NCBI RefSeq assembly: GCF_001641265.1 | Contig: NW_020167526.1 | Span: 868,001 to 932,000 of the forward strand | DNA from: Pseudogymnoascus destructans | Lineage: Eukaryota; Ascomycota; Leotiomycetes; Thelebolales; Thelebolaceae | Length of the DNA stretch: 64,000 nt | Reading direction: 5' to 3' | In this document: one piece after another, positions 22,782 to 32,649 of the stretch | Layout of the letters: each line of letters begins with the position of its first letter | Numbering within the stretch: position 1 is the first letter of the stretch | The notes under the pieces: model-generated | Databases searched by the model: none | Seen by the model: only the letters and a program-made list of their open reading frames with translations | What the model was told of the DNA's origin: nothing | Translations under genes and position numbers: made by a program

Positions 22782-23423
22782 CTCACAACCTGCATGGCGT
22801 GAAGGGAGGATGGGGATGGGGATGGGGATGAATCTTGGTTGTGGTTATATTATCTACTTTTTGGTAAAAGGTAAGGAAGGCAGGCTCGAATCGCGGGGGA
22901 ATGGAATATCCGGTCATCTGATCTGCGGTCGGTGTGGTGGGTGGTTGGGGGTTCTGGGGGTTCTGGGGGTTCTGGGGGTTCTGGGGTTTCTAATTGGGGA
23001 CTCGTCAATTGGCCCCAGCACATCCCAAGCCTCAGTGCGTGGCATTGGATTAATTACCTTGGGGGAGGCGGCCCTTTTTTCGGGACCATTGCTCTAATTA
23101 GAGAGGATTAATCGTATAAAAGAGTTTTGGACCGACTCCACACTGTCAATGCCTGCGTAATGTGGCTAGGAAAGGGCTTCGTAGTATGATATTTTACCGC
23201 CAAGCCCATAATGGTATGAAGACGCTTCTGACATAATCTGTATACTAAATTAGTATTAATAATACAGTATTATCTCGTTAAGTCGATGTAATTGGTCATG
23301 CATAAATATATCGAGTTATAGAAATATCGAGTTAGAAAGTGATCTGAAGTAGACCCGAAGTAGCCCCTCAGCTAAACCATCCATCCATCCAGGGTTAGCA
23401 CAAATAATCATAATAATCATGAC
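22782..23423. other. intergenic region at the left edge of the transposon island
   Basis: Upstream of erg12. It contains a G-rich minisatellite and, at about 23273-23338, a fragment with a doubled ATATCGAGTTATAGAA motif. That motif resembles subterminal repeats of pogo-type elements and may be decayed transposon sequence. No gene. Confidence 0.4.
22946..22990. repeat. 9-bp minisatellite (GGGGGTTCT)n
   Basis: About five tandem copies of a 9-bp G-rich unit. The plus strand has closely spaced G5 runs that could form a G-quadruplex near the erg12 promoter. Confidence 0.8.
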
Positions 23424-23425
23424 TA

Positions 23426-23501
23426 ACGTACTTGATAAGTAAGCGGTCCATACAAGTAGGCGGTCCACTCCACACCCCACCAAAACCACCACTTTACAGA
23501 C
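23426..23501 (+). repeat. left terminal inverted repeat of element 1
   Basis: Matches the reverse complement of 32832-32902 except for one substitution near the tip and a 4-5 bp indel. It contains a doubled motif, GTAAGCGGTCCA then GTAGGCGGTCCA, probably paired transposase sites. Confidence 0.85.
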
Positions 23502-24546
23502 GCAAATACGATGTTATTCGAGACTGGTTCCGACTCGTACGAAATACGGTTGCAAAATATGGAATCCGGGACATGGATATCTATAACTTTGATGAGACGG
23601 GCTTTCAAATGGGTGTGATTTCGACCGCAAAAGTCATTACGGCCTCTGATCGTACGTCAGGGCCCGTAACAGTCCAACCTGGGAACCGCGAATGGACTAC
23701 GGCTATTGAGTGTATTAATGCGGACGGTTGGCCACTTCCTCCGATGATTATACTTAAAGGCAAACTTCATATCTCTACCTGGTATACAGACGCTTTACCG
23801 TCTAATTGGGAAATTGCGGTTAGTGATAACGGCTCGACTACGGACCAATTAGGCCTTATCTGGCTTACAGATGTCTTCGAAAAACATACAAAGGATCGTA
23901 GGGAAGGAGTATATCGACTTCTTATTCTTGACGGACATGGAAGTCATATTACAGCCGAATTTGACTTGTTTTGCAAGATATTATTACTCTCTGTATGCCT
24001 CCGCATTCCTCGCATTTACTTCAACCTTCTGATGTAAGCTGTTTTGCGGTCCTAAAACAGTCATACGGGCGACAAATTGAAGATCTTATGCGGGCCGGAG
24101 TTAATCATATTGATAAGTCTGATTTCCTTCCAGCTCATTTTACGGCCCGTACGGAAGCTTTAACCTCACATACGATCCAGAACGTGTTCTCTCGAAGCTT
24201 AATACTCAATTACGGACCCTACTACTCCTCCGATTCTGTCTGTAGACGAACAAGCATCCTGGGTCCCTGAAACGCCACATAATATACAGGAGCTAGAATC
24301 TCAAGCCAAGGCATTGGAGACTTCGTACGGCGCCGTACAGCTGGTTCTTCTAGTCCTACAGACCGTGCAATTCAACAATTAGTCAAGGGTTGTCAAATAG
24401 CAATGCATTCCGCGGTCCTCCTTGCGGACGAAAATAAGAAGCTACAGGCTGTGAATAAGCATCAAAAGAAAAAGAGAGCCGTACGACGGTCTTATATTGC
24501 CACGGGAGGTGTTTTAACAGTTCAGGAGGGTTTAGATCGATCTGTA

Positions 24547-24580
24547 CGGAGGTGTTGTTCATAAGTTTTGTGAGTGGGTC
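24547..24580 (+). repeat. left inverted repeat of element 2
   Basis: 34 bp, identical to the reverse complement of 32616-32649. Adjacent to TA at 24545-24546. Confidence 0.9.
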
Positions 24581-25504
24581 GGGCTAGGGCCCCCTGCGTA
24601 GGCTGGTTTGGCAATTCTGGCCAAAGTACCGATTCTCACGCGTCACGAACACTTGAGTGTGAGAGCAATCAATTCTGTAGAATAATGAGTAGAGTAGATA
24701 CCTAAACCCCTATATAAAACTATACTATAAGCCTAGTACTCTGTGTGCATACCATTTGCAGCAATTACTGCTGCCATACGTGTAGGCATACTATTAAGGA
24801 GAGCATTAAGCTCAGCTTCTCCAACTTGCTCCCATGCTTCCTTAACAGCTACACGGAGCTGGTCGTAGGACATATGTTCTGGATGATTATCTTGTAGATA
24901 ATTCTTCATAATATGCCACACCCGTTCAATTGGGTTGAGATCTGGTGAATACGGGGGCCATTCTATAGGGCAAATACCACGGGATCTCAACTCTTCATAT
25001 GTTGCAGCTGCTCTATGACCTGGAGCTCCATCTTGCATCAATGTAAGGCCTGGGTATAGGCGTAGCCAGCCGTGGATTAGAGGGACAGTATGAGCCATAT
25101 AGGACTCAGCTCCTATTTTCCCATATTCCTTCTCCCAAAATAGTATAGGACCCTTTCCAAGACCACCTGAGAAGCAGCCCCAGAACATCCAACCTCTAGG
25201 GATTGTTAGTAAATCCTATAGTAAATAGGAGTCTCTTACCTTCTCCGTTGTACTCTATCTACAACACATGTATCATCCCACATTTCCCCTGCTTTTCGAG
25301 TAACCCATGTACGAGTATGGCGGCCTCCCGTTACCCACGTCTCGTCAGTCCAAAGTATCCTATTCCAATCATTCCGTACCCAATCCTTATGTTCAATAGC
25401 CCATGAAAGTCGCTTTTGTCGATTTGTCTCTGAGATAATAGGCTTCCGCATAGCAATCCCTTAATAATTATTAGTCTATATAGTAGTAAAGTAGAGAGGG
25501 ATAC

Positions 25505-26441
25505 TGTAATGGTGGGTGCACCAGATATGAGAATCTAGCCACCCAAGGAAGGGATGAATTTACTAAGACAACACACTGTCTTAGGAAACAGAGCCAAAGG
25601 GTTGTAGCTTAGACTATTCCACAACGCAGCAATCAGGTGTATGATGTGGTGAAGTGGTTTAGACAAGTTGCAACAAATGTTGAGTCTGAGAACTCAGGGG
25701 TAAGTCAGAGGTTAGCACCTCACTGACTTTTCAAAAAACAGAGAATAACAAGATCAATGCTTGGAAGCTTGGAAAAGACGTAGAAGTATGTGCTAGTCGA
25801 TTTACTGTATTGCCTGCTTGCCCTTTCTTAAGGAAAGGGCAATCCTATTTATGCCAAAGGAGTGTAGTTCTCTCATTTTCCATGACTTTCCATGACTAAC
25901 CAGGCTTGGTAAATGTATTAGAAATCAAGTGCGACCCACAACTAGCTTGCTAATCATGTAGTGAACGTAAGAGAATCCCATAGAACCATCTCTTGGGTTC
26001 CTAGCCTATAGGAAGTGAAAAGGAGGTCCAAGGTCAGAGTACCTATAGACAAATTATGTCATAACTTAACCAATCTTGTGGGTAACTAAGGAGCGATGAC
26101 GTGTAATGAATCATAGAGGGTTGTAGAAGCTTCTAGAGCTATCGTTCATGTTCCTAGGCCTCTAGTTGGTAGAGATATGCCATGTGGTAGTATTGGCCCA
26201 CCCCCTTAAGGAGGAGATTTTCTTAATAACTTGTTCAATGAGTGTCCAAATGATATGCCGTGATGTATGTAGCATAAACAGATGTAGTAGAAGAGTTTGC
26301 AGCAATCGTTGAGTAGTATTGTTTCTGTTGTTGGTGTGATAAGCCAAGATATGTATGGTGACTTGTAGGTTTGAGGAGGAGATTTCTAAGTTTGCTCTTG
26401 AGTTTGATAGCAAACTGAGTGCAACGAATGTCAGTATGACA
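25505..26441 (-). repeat. 3' LTR of element 3
   Basis: 937 bp. By eye it differs from the other LTR at about five substitutions and one single-base indel. Confidence 0.93.
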
Positions 26442-26444
26442 TGA

Positions 26445-26454
26445 TCCCCCTTTT
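26445..26454 (-). other. polypurine tract of element 3
   Basis: Sense strand AAAAGGGGGA lies three bases before the 3' LTR. It overlaps the Gag-Pol stop codon, so the coding frame runs right into the plus-strand priming site. Confidence 0.8.
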
Positions 26455-29400
26455 AAGGACGTTTGTTGGCTGTCTGCTTGCCCTTTAGCCAGTTGGCTTT
26501 CTTAGAAAGAAATTCTAGAATGAGCTTAGATGCATTTTTTAGATTTCTCTTAGGCTCCCAAGTGTTGTCACTTGTAGGATAGCCTTTCCACTTAACGAGG
26601 AAGTAGTCCTGACCTCTAAGTGTCTTTTTGTCAAGGATAGACTCTACTTCATATTCTGGTTGATCCAAGATCAGAACAGGAGGTGGAGGAGACTGAAGTG
26701 GTCTTAAGGAACTTTCTTGTGCCTTAGACAAGAGAGATGCATGGAAGACATTATGGATAGTCCAAGTAGGTGGTAATGCAAGCTCGAAAGCATTCTTGCC
26801 AATAGTCCTTGTGATCTTAAAAGGTCCAAGTCTTTTAGTATCAAGTTTGTCTGAAGGTCTAGTAGTTGTGATATGTCTTCTAGACAAAAAGACTTGATCA
26901 CCAACTTTGAATTGTGGTGCAACCACCCCCCTGTTAAAGGCCTGAGCCTGCTCGTCTTGTGCACGCTGTATTTGAACCTTGAGATAGTCCTGGAGGCCCT
27001 TAAGGTAGATGATTCTTTCAGTAGCAGAAGGGTTTTTGAAAATTTCAGGACAATTCAGTTCTGCCACTTCAAACCTAGGGTGATAACCATAGTTTGCATA
27101 GAAAGGTGTCTCTTTTGTGGTGTTAGAGACTGTGTTGTTGTAAGCAAATTCTGCAAGATGGAGAAGATCTGCCCAGTTGTCTTGAGCATAGTTTGTATAA
27201 ATTCTTAGATATTGTTCAAGTACAGAGTTGACTCTCTCTGTCTGGCCATCTGTTTGAGGGTGATAAGCTGTAGAGAAGCGTTGTTCCATGTTTAAGAGTT
27301 TAGAGAACTCCTTAAAAAAGTTTGAAGTGAAAACTGCTCCCCTATCTGAGATCCAGTGTCCAGGAATTCCATGATATTTAAAGACCACCTTGAGGAATAG
27401 CCATGCAAGTTCAGAAGCTGTGATAGTCTCATTGCAAGGCTCAAAGTGTGCCATTTTTGTGAGCCTTTCTACCACCACAAGGATAGAGTCATAAGGGGTA
27501 GCACCCCCTTTTGGGATAGAAGGAGGCAACTTGACTATAAAGTCAATGGATATGGAGTCCCATGGGCGTTCTGGTATAGGTAGAGGCTGCAAGAGGCCAT
27601 AGGGCTTTTGCCGTGTAGGTTTGTTCAAGTTGCAAGTAGTGCAAGAAGATATATAGTCTTGAAGAGTAGTCCTTAGACTAGGCCAGTAGAACTTTCTTGT
27701 TAGAAGTTCATAAGTTTTTGCAAAGCCAAAGTGCCCTGCAGCTGGAGCATCATGGAACTGCTGTAGGAGGTGTAGCTGTAATCGTTTATCCCTTGGGACA
27801 TAGATATAGTTCTTGAATAAGAGAAGTCCATGCTGATTTTTTGAGAAATTCTGTAGTCCAACTTTCTCAAGAGAGGAACCTTTCTTCTGGAGGTATTCCA
27901 AAGTTCTTTTCGCAAAGGGATCATGGTTGTAAGCATCTTTGAATGCTTTAAGAAGTGTTGCTGAGGGTGTATAGTCTTTAAAGGTCTCTGGTTCCTGAGA
28001 AGAGGTAATGGGGGCAACTTGGTCTTGAGGGGATAAGTTTACCCCTAAGTCCTCTGTAGTACTAGGGTTGCTTAAAGATGCTGCTATAAGCTTTGCTGAG
28101 TCTAGCAGAGCCTTTGTATTGCTAGTTTTAGCAGAATCTTGGTAGTCATGTCTTCTTGAGAGGAGATCTGCTCTTTGATTCTTGGCCCCTGAGACATGTT
28201 TTATAACAAAGTCAAAACCTCCTAGTTGTTCAGACCACCTTGCTTGTCGTCTATTGAGCTGTTTAGTGGTTGTAAAGGTCAAGAGGTTTGAATGGTCACT
28301 GTAAATAGTGATAGGATAGTTTGCCCCTTCAAGGTAGCATCTCCAATGCTTTAGAGAACATACTATGGCAAGCAGTTCCTTGTCTGTAATGGGATAGTTT
28401 TGTTCAGCTGCTGATAGCTTTCTTGAGTAAAATGCCACAGGCTGTAGCTCTTCTTGTTTGTCTTTTGGAGCTTGGTATAAGATTCCAGAAATGGCAAAAT
28501 CTGAGGCATCTGTCTCAAGAGTGGCAGGTTTCAAGGGGTTAAAGTGTAGTAACATTTTCCCTTCTTTAAATTCTCCTTTAAGAGCATCGAAAGCATCTTG
28601 CTGTGTCTTATCCCAGTGATACAAAGTGTCCTTGTGAAGTAATTGAGTAAGGGGTAAAGCCAAGGATGTATATCTTGGTATAAACCTCCTGTAATAGTTG
28701 GCAAACCCAAGGAAAGACTGAACCTCTTTAATGCTGGAAGGAATAGGCCACGTTTGTACTGCTTTTGTCTTTTCAGGGTCCATCTGAATGCCTTCTGTTG
28801 AAATTCTATGTCCTAAGAAATCAACTTGAGACATATGGAAAAGACATTTCTCAAGTTTGCAAAAGAGTTGTGCTTGAGATAGCTTCTCTAAGACTTGTCT
28901 AACATGTAGAACATGCTCTTGAGTGTCTAAAGAGTATATAAGAATGTCGTCTAAGTAGACAACAACAAAGATATCCAAGTAAGGTCTTAGAATATCATTC
29001 ATGAGAGCTTGGAAAGAAGCAGGTGCATTGGCAAGCCCAAAAGGCATTACCTGGTATTCAAAATGACCATAGCGTGTTCTGAATGCTGTCTTCCACTCAT
29101 CACCTTCCTTGATGCGTATCAGGTTATAAGCTCCCCTGAGATCTAACTTGGTAAAGATCCTTGCTGAAGAGAGCCTATCTATGAGCTCAGGGATAAGGGG
29201 TAAAGCATATCTGTTTTTAACAGTGACTGCATTAAGGCCCCTATAATCAACACAGAGACGCAAGGAGCCATCTTTCTTCTTGACAAAGAGAATGGGAGCT
29301 CCTGCTGGTGAGGAAGAAGGTCTGATAAAGCCAGAACTAAGGTTCTCATCTAGGTATTCTCTGAGAGTTTTCAGCTCTAATTCAGATAGAGAGTAGATAG

Positions 29401-31168
29401 GGCCGTAGGGAGGCATTGAGCCTTCTGTGAGTGGTATCTCATGGTCATAAGGCTGGTGCTTTGGCAGAATTGATGCCTTTGCCTTGTCAAAAAGATGTTG
29501 GTAGTCTTGGTATGCTAAAGGCAAAATGACCTCCTGAGATGATTTCTCCAAATCTGAAGTAGCTGCTATCTCCAGGACAGGTTGGAAAGGTTTAACCCAT
29601 ATCAGAGATGATATATCGTCCATAGTTTGGTCAAAATCCTTGATCTGGGACAAGTTTGAGTCTTGGACCTGAATAGGGGTAACTGAGGCTTGAAGGGTTT
29701 TTTCAGTATTGAGCTCAGGATTTGAGCTAAACCCAAGCGATAAATGCTTCCAATTGATAGTTGGATCATGCCTTTGAAGCCATGGAAGACCTAGGATAAC
29801 TGGGTACTTCATTGGTATAACATCTAAAGAGATGGTGTCTGAAAATGTTGATTTTCCTAGGGGAATCTCAAGTTTGAGTACTGGGGTGTTGCAGGTAATG
29901 GAACCTGAACTGATAGGAGTTCCATCAATGACTCGGAGCAACTCTGGAGTGCGTTTGGGAATTGTAGGTAACTGGTGTGTCAAGATGAGGTCTTGAGATA
30001 TAAAGTTGCCTGTTGCCCCTGAGTCTATCATAGCCCTTGTAGACAACACCTGTTGTTTGAAATGGAGTTGAATAGGGATTAACAGGTGTGTGAGACTCTG
30101 AGAAAGCACCATCGACACATCTTTGTTGTCTAGGGGAGAAGTTATAGTCTCAGTTGAAGTTGTGCCTGCTAGGGATTTTTCAAGTTTTTCAGGAATAGCA
30201 GTTGTGACTGTGTCTGAGGCTGCTATATGTTTTGAATCAGCACTCCCCCGTGCTGAATAGCACTCCTGAATTCTGTGTCCCCCTTTGCCACAGTATAAAC
30301 AAAGGTTGTTGTCCATTCTGTGTTTTCTTTCTTGAGGGGTAAGTTTACCCCTTTTCAGTTTTTGAGGGTATCCTGTAGGCTGAGGTGCTGGATTTGCTGT
30401 AGGTCTCTTTATAGAGGCGTCTAAGTCCATAGGTTCAGGTGCTGAGTCCTTAGCAGTTGGTGTAGAGGTGTAATTGTTGAAATTTCTTGTTGGATGCCAG
30501 TCTTGGTTCTTCTCCTTTCTTCTTTCAAAAAGCCTATCATCAAGTCTGACAGCTTTCTCTATAAGCGTTTGAAGTGTTGTAGGGCGTTCTTCTTTGCTGA
30601 GTTCATCCTTAATAGAGCTCTTGAGCCCTTGGTAGTAAGTGAAGACTAAGGCTTCTTCATTCCAAGTCAAGTGAGAAGTGATTCTCCTAAATTCTGTTGT
30701 ATACTGAGCAGCAGAGGTCTTTTGACATAGCTTCTGTAGCTCTCTTTCTGCTGTAGCAGTTTCGTTGATGTCTCCAAAGGTCCTGGTAAGTTCCTCTTGA
30801 AACTGGTCATAAGAGGTAATCAAAGGTGTAGTGGTATTTTGGTTGTTGCCACTAAGTCTTCTAAGATATGGCTCAAAGAAGTTGAATGCAGATCCACGGA
30901 GGTAGCTGGCAGCGAAATAGATCTTCTGAATGTCTGAGGTGAACTGATGAGGCCTGAGGGTGAAGTAGATGTCCAGTTGCATAAGAAATCCCTTCAACTT
31001 CCTCCTGTCTCCATGGTATAAATCTGGTGTTGAAGATTGTGTTGCTGAAGTGTTGGCTTGAAAGGTGTTTTCCAAATTCTCAAGTTTGTTTGCTATAGTT
31101 TGTATAAAGGCAAACAGTTGTTGCATCTGCTGTTCAGCAGTAGTTGTAGGAGCTTGGTCGTCCTCCAT
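26453..31168 (-). CDS. Gag-Pol polyprotein of chromovirus element 3
   Basis: One uninterrupted 1571-residue frame without a Gag/Pol frameshift or stop. Gag occupies about residues 50-260. The CCHC zinc knuckle CLYCGKGGHRIQEC is near 291. The aspartic protease active site is MIDSGATGNFI near 383. Reverse transcriptase (about 590-780) has FVKKKDGSLRLCVDYRGLN and the catalytic VVYLDDILIYS. RNase H begins at LETDASDFAISGILYQ (near 888). The integrase has a zinc-binding HHCC region (CTTCNLNKPTR) and core Asp residues in WDSISIDFIVKLPP and ISDRGAVFTSNF. The C terminus is a chromodomain (YEVESILDKKTLRGQDYFLV, about 1505-1560), which in related elements directs integration to modified histones. The start Met lies 52 nt inside the 5' LTR. 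All key residues are intact. Confidence 0.95.
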   Translation of the reverse strand: MEDDQAPTTTAEQQMQQLFAFIQTIANKLENLENTFQANTSATQSSTPDLYHGDRRKLKGFLMQLDIYFTLRPHQFTSDIQKIYFAASYLRGSAFNFFEPYLRRLSGNNQNTTTPLITSYDQFQEELTRTFGDINETATAERELQKLCQKTSAAQYTTEFRRITSHLTWNEEALVFTYYQGLKSSIKDELSKEERPTTLQTLIEKAVRLDDRLFERRKEKNQDWHPTRNFNNYTSTPTAKDSAPEPMDLDASIKRPTANPAPQPTGYPQKLKRGKLTPQERKHRMDNNLCLYCGKGGHRIQECYSARGSADSKHIAASDTVTTAIPEKLEKSLAGTTSTETITSPLDNKDVSMVLSQSLTHLLIPIQLHFKQQVLSTRAMIDSGATGNFISQDLILTHQLPTIPKRTPELLRVIDGTPISSGSITCNTPVLKLEIPLGKSTFSDTISLDVIPMKYPVILGLPWLQRHDPTINWKHLSLGFSSNPELNTEKTLQASVTPIQVQDSNLSQIKDFDQTMDDISSLIWVKPFQPVLEIAATSDLEKSSQEVILPLAYQDYQHLFDKAKASILPKHQPYDHEIPLTEGSMPPYGPIYSLSELELKTLREYLDENLSSGFIRPSSSPAGAPILFVKKKDGSLRLCVDYRGLNAVTVKNRYALPLIPELIDRLSSARIFTKLDLRGAYNLIRIKEGDEWKTAFRTRYGHFEYQVMPFGLANAPASFQALMNDILRPYLDIFVVVYLDDILIYSLDTQEHVLHVRQVLEKLSQAQLFCKLEKCLFHMSQVDFLGHRISTEGIQMDPEKTKAVQTWPIPSSIKEVQSFLGFANYYRRFIPRYTSLALPLTQLLHKDTLYHWDKTQQDAFDALKGEFKEGKMLLHFNPLKPATLETDASDFAISGILYQAPKDKQEELQPVAFYSRKLSAAEQNYPITDKELLAIVCSLKHWRCYLEGANYPITIYSDHSNLLTFTTTKQLNRRQARWSEQLGGFDFVIKHVSGAKNQRADLLSRRHDYQDSAKTSNTKALLDSAKLIAASLSNPSTTEDLGVNLSPQDQVAPITSSQEPETFKDYTPSATLLKAFKDAYNHDPFAKRTLEYLQKKGSSLEKVGLQNFSKNQHGLLLFKNYIYVPRDKRLQLHLLQQFHDAPAAGHFGFAKTYELLTRKFYWPSLRTTLQDYISSCTTCNLNKPTRQKPYGLLQPLPIPERPWDSISIDFIVKLPPSIPKGGATPYDSILVVVERLTKMAHFEPCNETITASELAWLFLKVVFKYHGIPGHWISDRGAVFTSNFFKEFSKLLNMEQRFSTAYHPQTDGQTERVNSVLEQYLRIYTNYAQDNWADLLHLAEFAYNNTVSNTTKETPFYANYGYHPRFEVAELNCPEIFKNPSATERIIYLKGLQDYLKVQIQRAQDEQAQAFNRGVVAPQFKVGDQVFLSRRHITTTRPSDKLDTKRLGPFKITRTIGKNAFELALPPTWTIHNVFHASLLSKAQESSLRPLQSPPPPVLILDQPEYEVESILDKKTLRGQDYFLVKWKGYPTSDNTWEPKRNLKNASKLILEFLSKKANWLKGKQTANKRP

Positions 31169-31208
31169 TGTAGTATCGAAGTGCTGCTATAGAAATAGTT
31201 GAAGCTTG

Positions 31209-31218
31209 AAGCAGGCAA
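31209..31218 (-). other. self-complementary primer-binding site of element 3
   Basis: Two bases inside the 5' LTR boundary the sense RNA reads TTGCCTGCTT. It is exactly complementary to the AAGCAGGCAA at the predicted RNA 5' end. I see no obvious match to initiator tRNA-Met. This is the arrangement known for self-priming Tf1/sushi elements. Confidence 0.6.
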
Positions 31219-31220
31219 GG

Positions 31221-32156
31221 TGTAATGGTGGGTGCACCAGATATGAGAATCTAGCCACCCAAGGAAGGGATGAATTTACTAAGACAACACACTGTCTTAG
31301 GAAACAGAGCCAAAGGGTCGTAGCTTAGACTATTCCACAACGCAGCAATCAGGTGTATGATGTGGTGAAGTGGTTTAGACAAGTTGCAACAAATGTTGAG
31401 TCTGAGAACTCAGGGGTAAGTCAGAGGTTAGCACCTCACTGACTTTTCAAAAAACAGAGAATAACAAGATCAATGCTTGGAAGCTTGGAAAAGACGTAGA
31501 AGTATGTGCTAGTCGATTTACTGTATTGCCTGCTTGCCCTTTCTTAAGGAAAGGGCAATCCTATTTATGCCAAAGGAGTGTAGTTCTCTCATTTTCCATG
31601 ACTTTCCATGACTAACCAGGCTTGGTAAATGTATTAGAAATCAAGTGCGACCCACAACTAGCTTGCTAATCATGTAGTGAACGTAAGAGAATCCCATAGA
31701 ACCATCTCTTGGGTTCCTAGCCTATAGGAAGTGAAAAGGAGGTCCAAGGTCAGAGTACCTATAGACAAATTATGTCATAACTTAACCAATCTTGTGGGTA
31801 ACTAAGGAGCGATGACGTGTAATGAATCATAGAGGGTTGTAGAAGCTTTTGGAGCTATCGTTCATGTTCCTAGGCCTCTAGTTGGTAGAGATATGCCATG
31901 TGGTAGTATTGGCCCACCCCCTTAAGGAGGAGATTTTCTTAATAACTTGTTCAATGAGTGTCCAAATGATATGCCGTGATGTATGTAGCATAAACAGATG
32001 TAGTAGAAGAGTTTGCAGCAATCGTTGAGTAGTATTGCTTCTGTTGTTGGTTGATAAGCCAAGATATGTATGGTGACTTGTAGGTTTGAGGAGGAGATTT
32101 CTAAGTTTGCTCTTGAGTTTGATAGCAAACTGAGTGCAATGAATGTCAGTATGACA
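31221..32156 (-). repeat. 5' LTR of element 3
   Basis: 936 bp, the promoter-bearing LTR for the minus-strand Gag-Pol gene. Contains the TATA-like box and predicted transcript start described separately. Confidence 0.93.
31535..31567 (-). promoter_or_regulatory. core promoter and predicted transcript start in the 5' LTR
   Basis: On the minus strand TAAATA (31567-31562) is followed 32 nt from its first base by AAGCAGGCAA (31535-31526), the spacing expected from TATA to start site. Between them is a strong hairpin, TTGCCCTTTC-CTTAA-GAAAGGGCAA. The start assignment is inferred from spacing and from the complementarity to the primer site. Confidence 0.5.
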
Positions 32157-32615
32157 GATACTTACGTCAATTATAGCCTCTCACAGACAGAGCGCGGGTT
32201 AGGACAAGCCGTGAGCATGGAATATTAAGAATGCGTATTATATTTGTATATGGCATACGCCTATTCGTGCGAGATGAGGCTATAAACTCAATAACCTCTT
32301 GAACTTGCTCATCGGATAGGATAAGTGGCCTACCCGAATGCTTCTTCAGAGTTGGAGGGCCCTGGCAAGCATACCAAGCCTGCCGTTCCGTGCAGCCAAT
32401 ATAGGCTGCAATTTTTTGGAACTCCCAATCTAGGGAGCGTAGTAGTGCGCAACGAAGCCGCTCATCGCGAGTAAGATGAGGCATTGTAGTTATTGAAAGA
32501 GTATGAATTTCCTACATATAAAATACAATAGTAGGAATTTTGACGCGTTAAAAAGGTACAAACAAGCCTACGCGTACCCATGCTCCAACCCATGCCCAAC
32601 CCCCGGTCATCTCAT

Positions 32616-32649
32616 GACCCACTCACAAAACTTATGAACAACACCTCCG
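32616..32649 (-). repeat. right inverted repeat of element 2
   Basis: 34-bp partner of 24547-24580. Adjacent to TA at 32650-32651. Confidence 0.9.

Larger units (their letters stand above)
25505..32156 (-). mobile_element. element 3: complete Ty3/gypsy chromovirus LTR retrotransposon
   Basis: 6,652 bp, inserted inside element 2 with a 5-bp target duplication GATAC (25500-25504 and 32157-32161). It has two nearly identical LTRs, a single intact Gag-Pol frame ending in a chromodomain, a polypurine tract and a primer site that pairs with the predicted 5' end of its own RNA. Coding is on the minus strand, so the 5' LTR is at the right. LTRs begin TG and end CA. All features point to a young, potentially active copy of the Tf1/sushi type. 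Confidence 0.95.
24733..32484 (-). pseudogene. Tc1-like DDE transposase of element 2, split by the retrotransposon
   Basis: Three exons on the minus strand: 32484-32166 (helix-turn-helix region, MPHLTRDERLRCALLRSLDW and HSGRPLILSDEQVQEVI), 25459-25240 and 25195-24733. The DDE_3 catalytic triad is visible: Asp in ILWTDETWV, Asp in LMQDGAPGH, and the Asp-34-Glu spacing ending in SPDLNPIERVWH. The chromovirus sits in intron 1, a few bases after the donor GTAAGT. Independently of that, an in-frame TGA (32169-32167) lies just before the donor where homologues usually have an Arg, suggesting a CGA-to-TGA change. The second intron (GTAAGA...CCTAG) is 44 bp. Not functional as it stands. Confidence 0.87.
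24547..32649 (-). mobile_element. element 2: Tc1/mariner-like transposon inserted in element 1
   Basis: Bounded by perfect 34-bp inverted repeats (24547-24580 and 32616-32649, starting CGGAGGTGTTGTTCATAAGT). TA target duplications lie at 24545-24546 and 32650-32651. Without the retrotransposon inside it, it is about 1.45 kb, normal for Tc1. Coding is on the minus strand. Removing it restores the frame of the element 1 transposase tail. Confidence 0.9.

Noticed and set aside
25505..32156. CRISPR-like or satellite array suggested by long direct repeats
   Set aside because: The repeats are the two LTRs of one retrotransposon.
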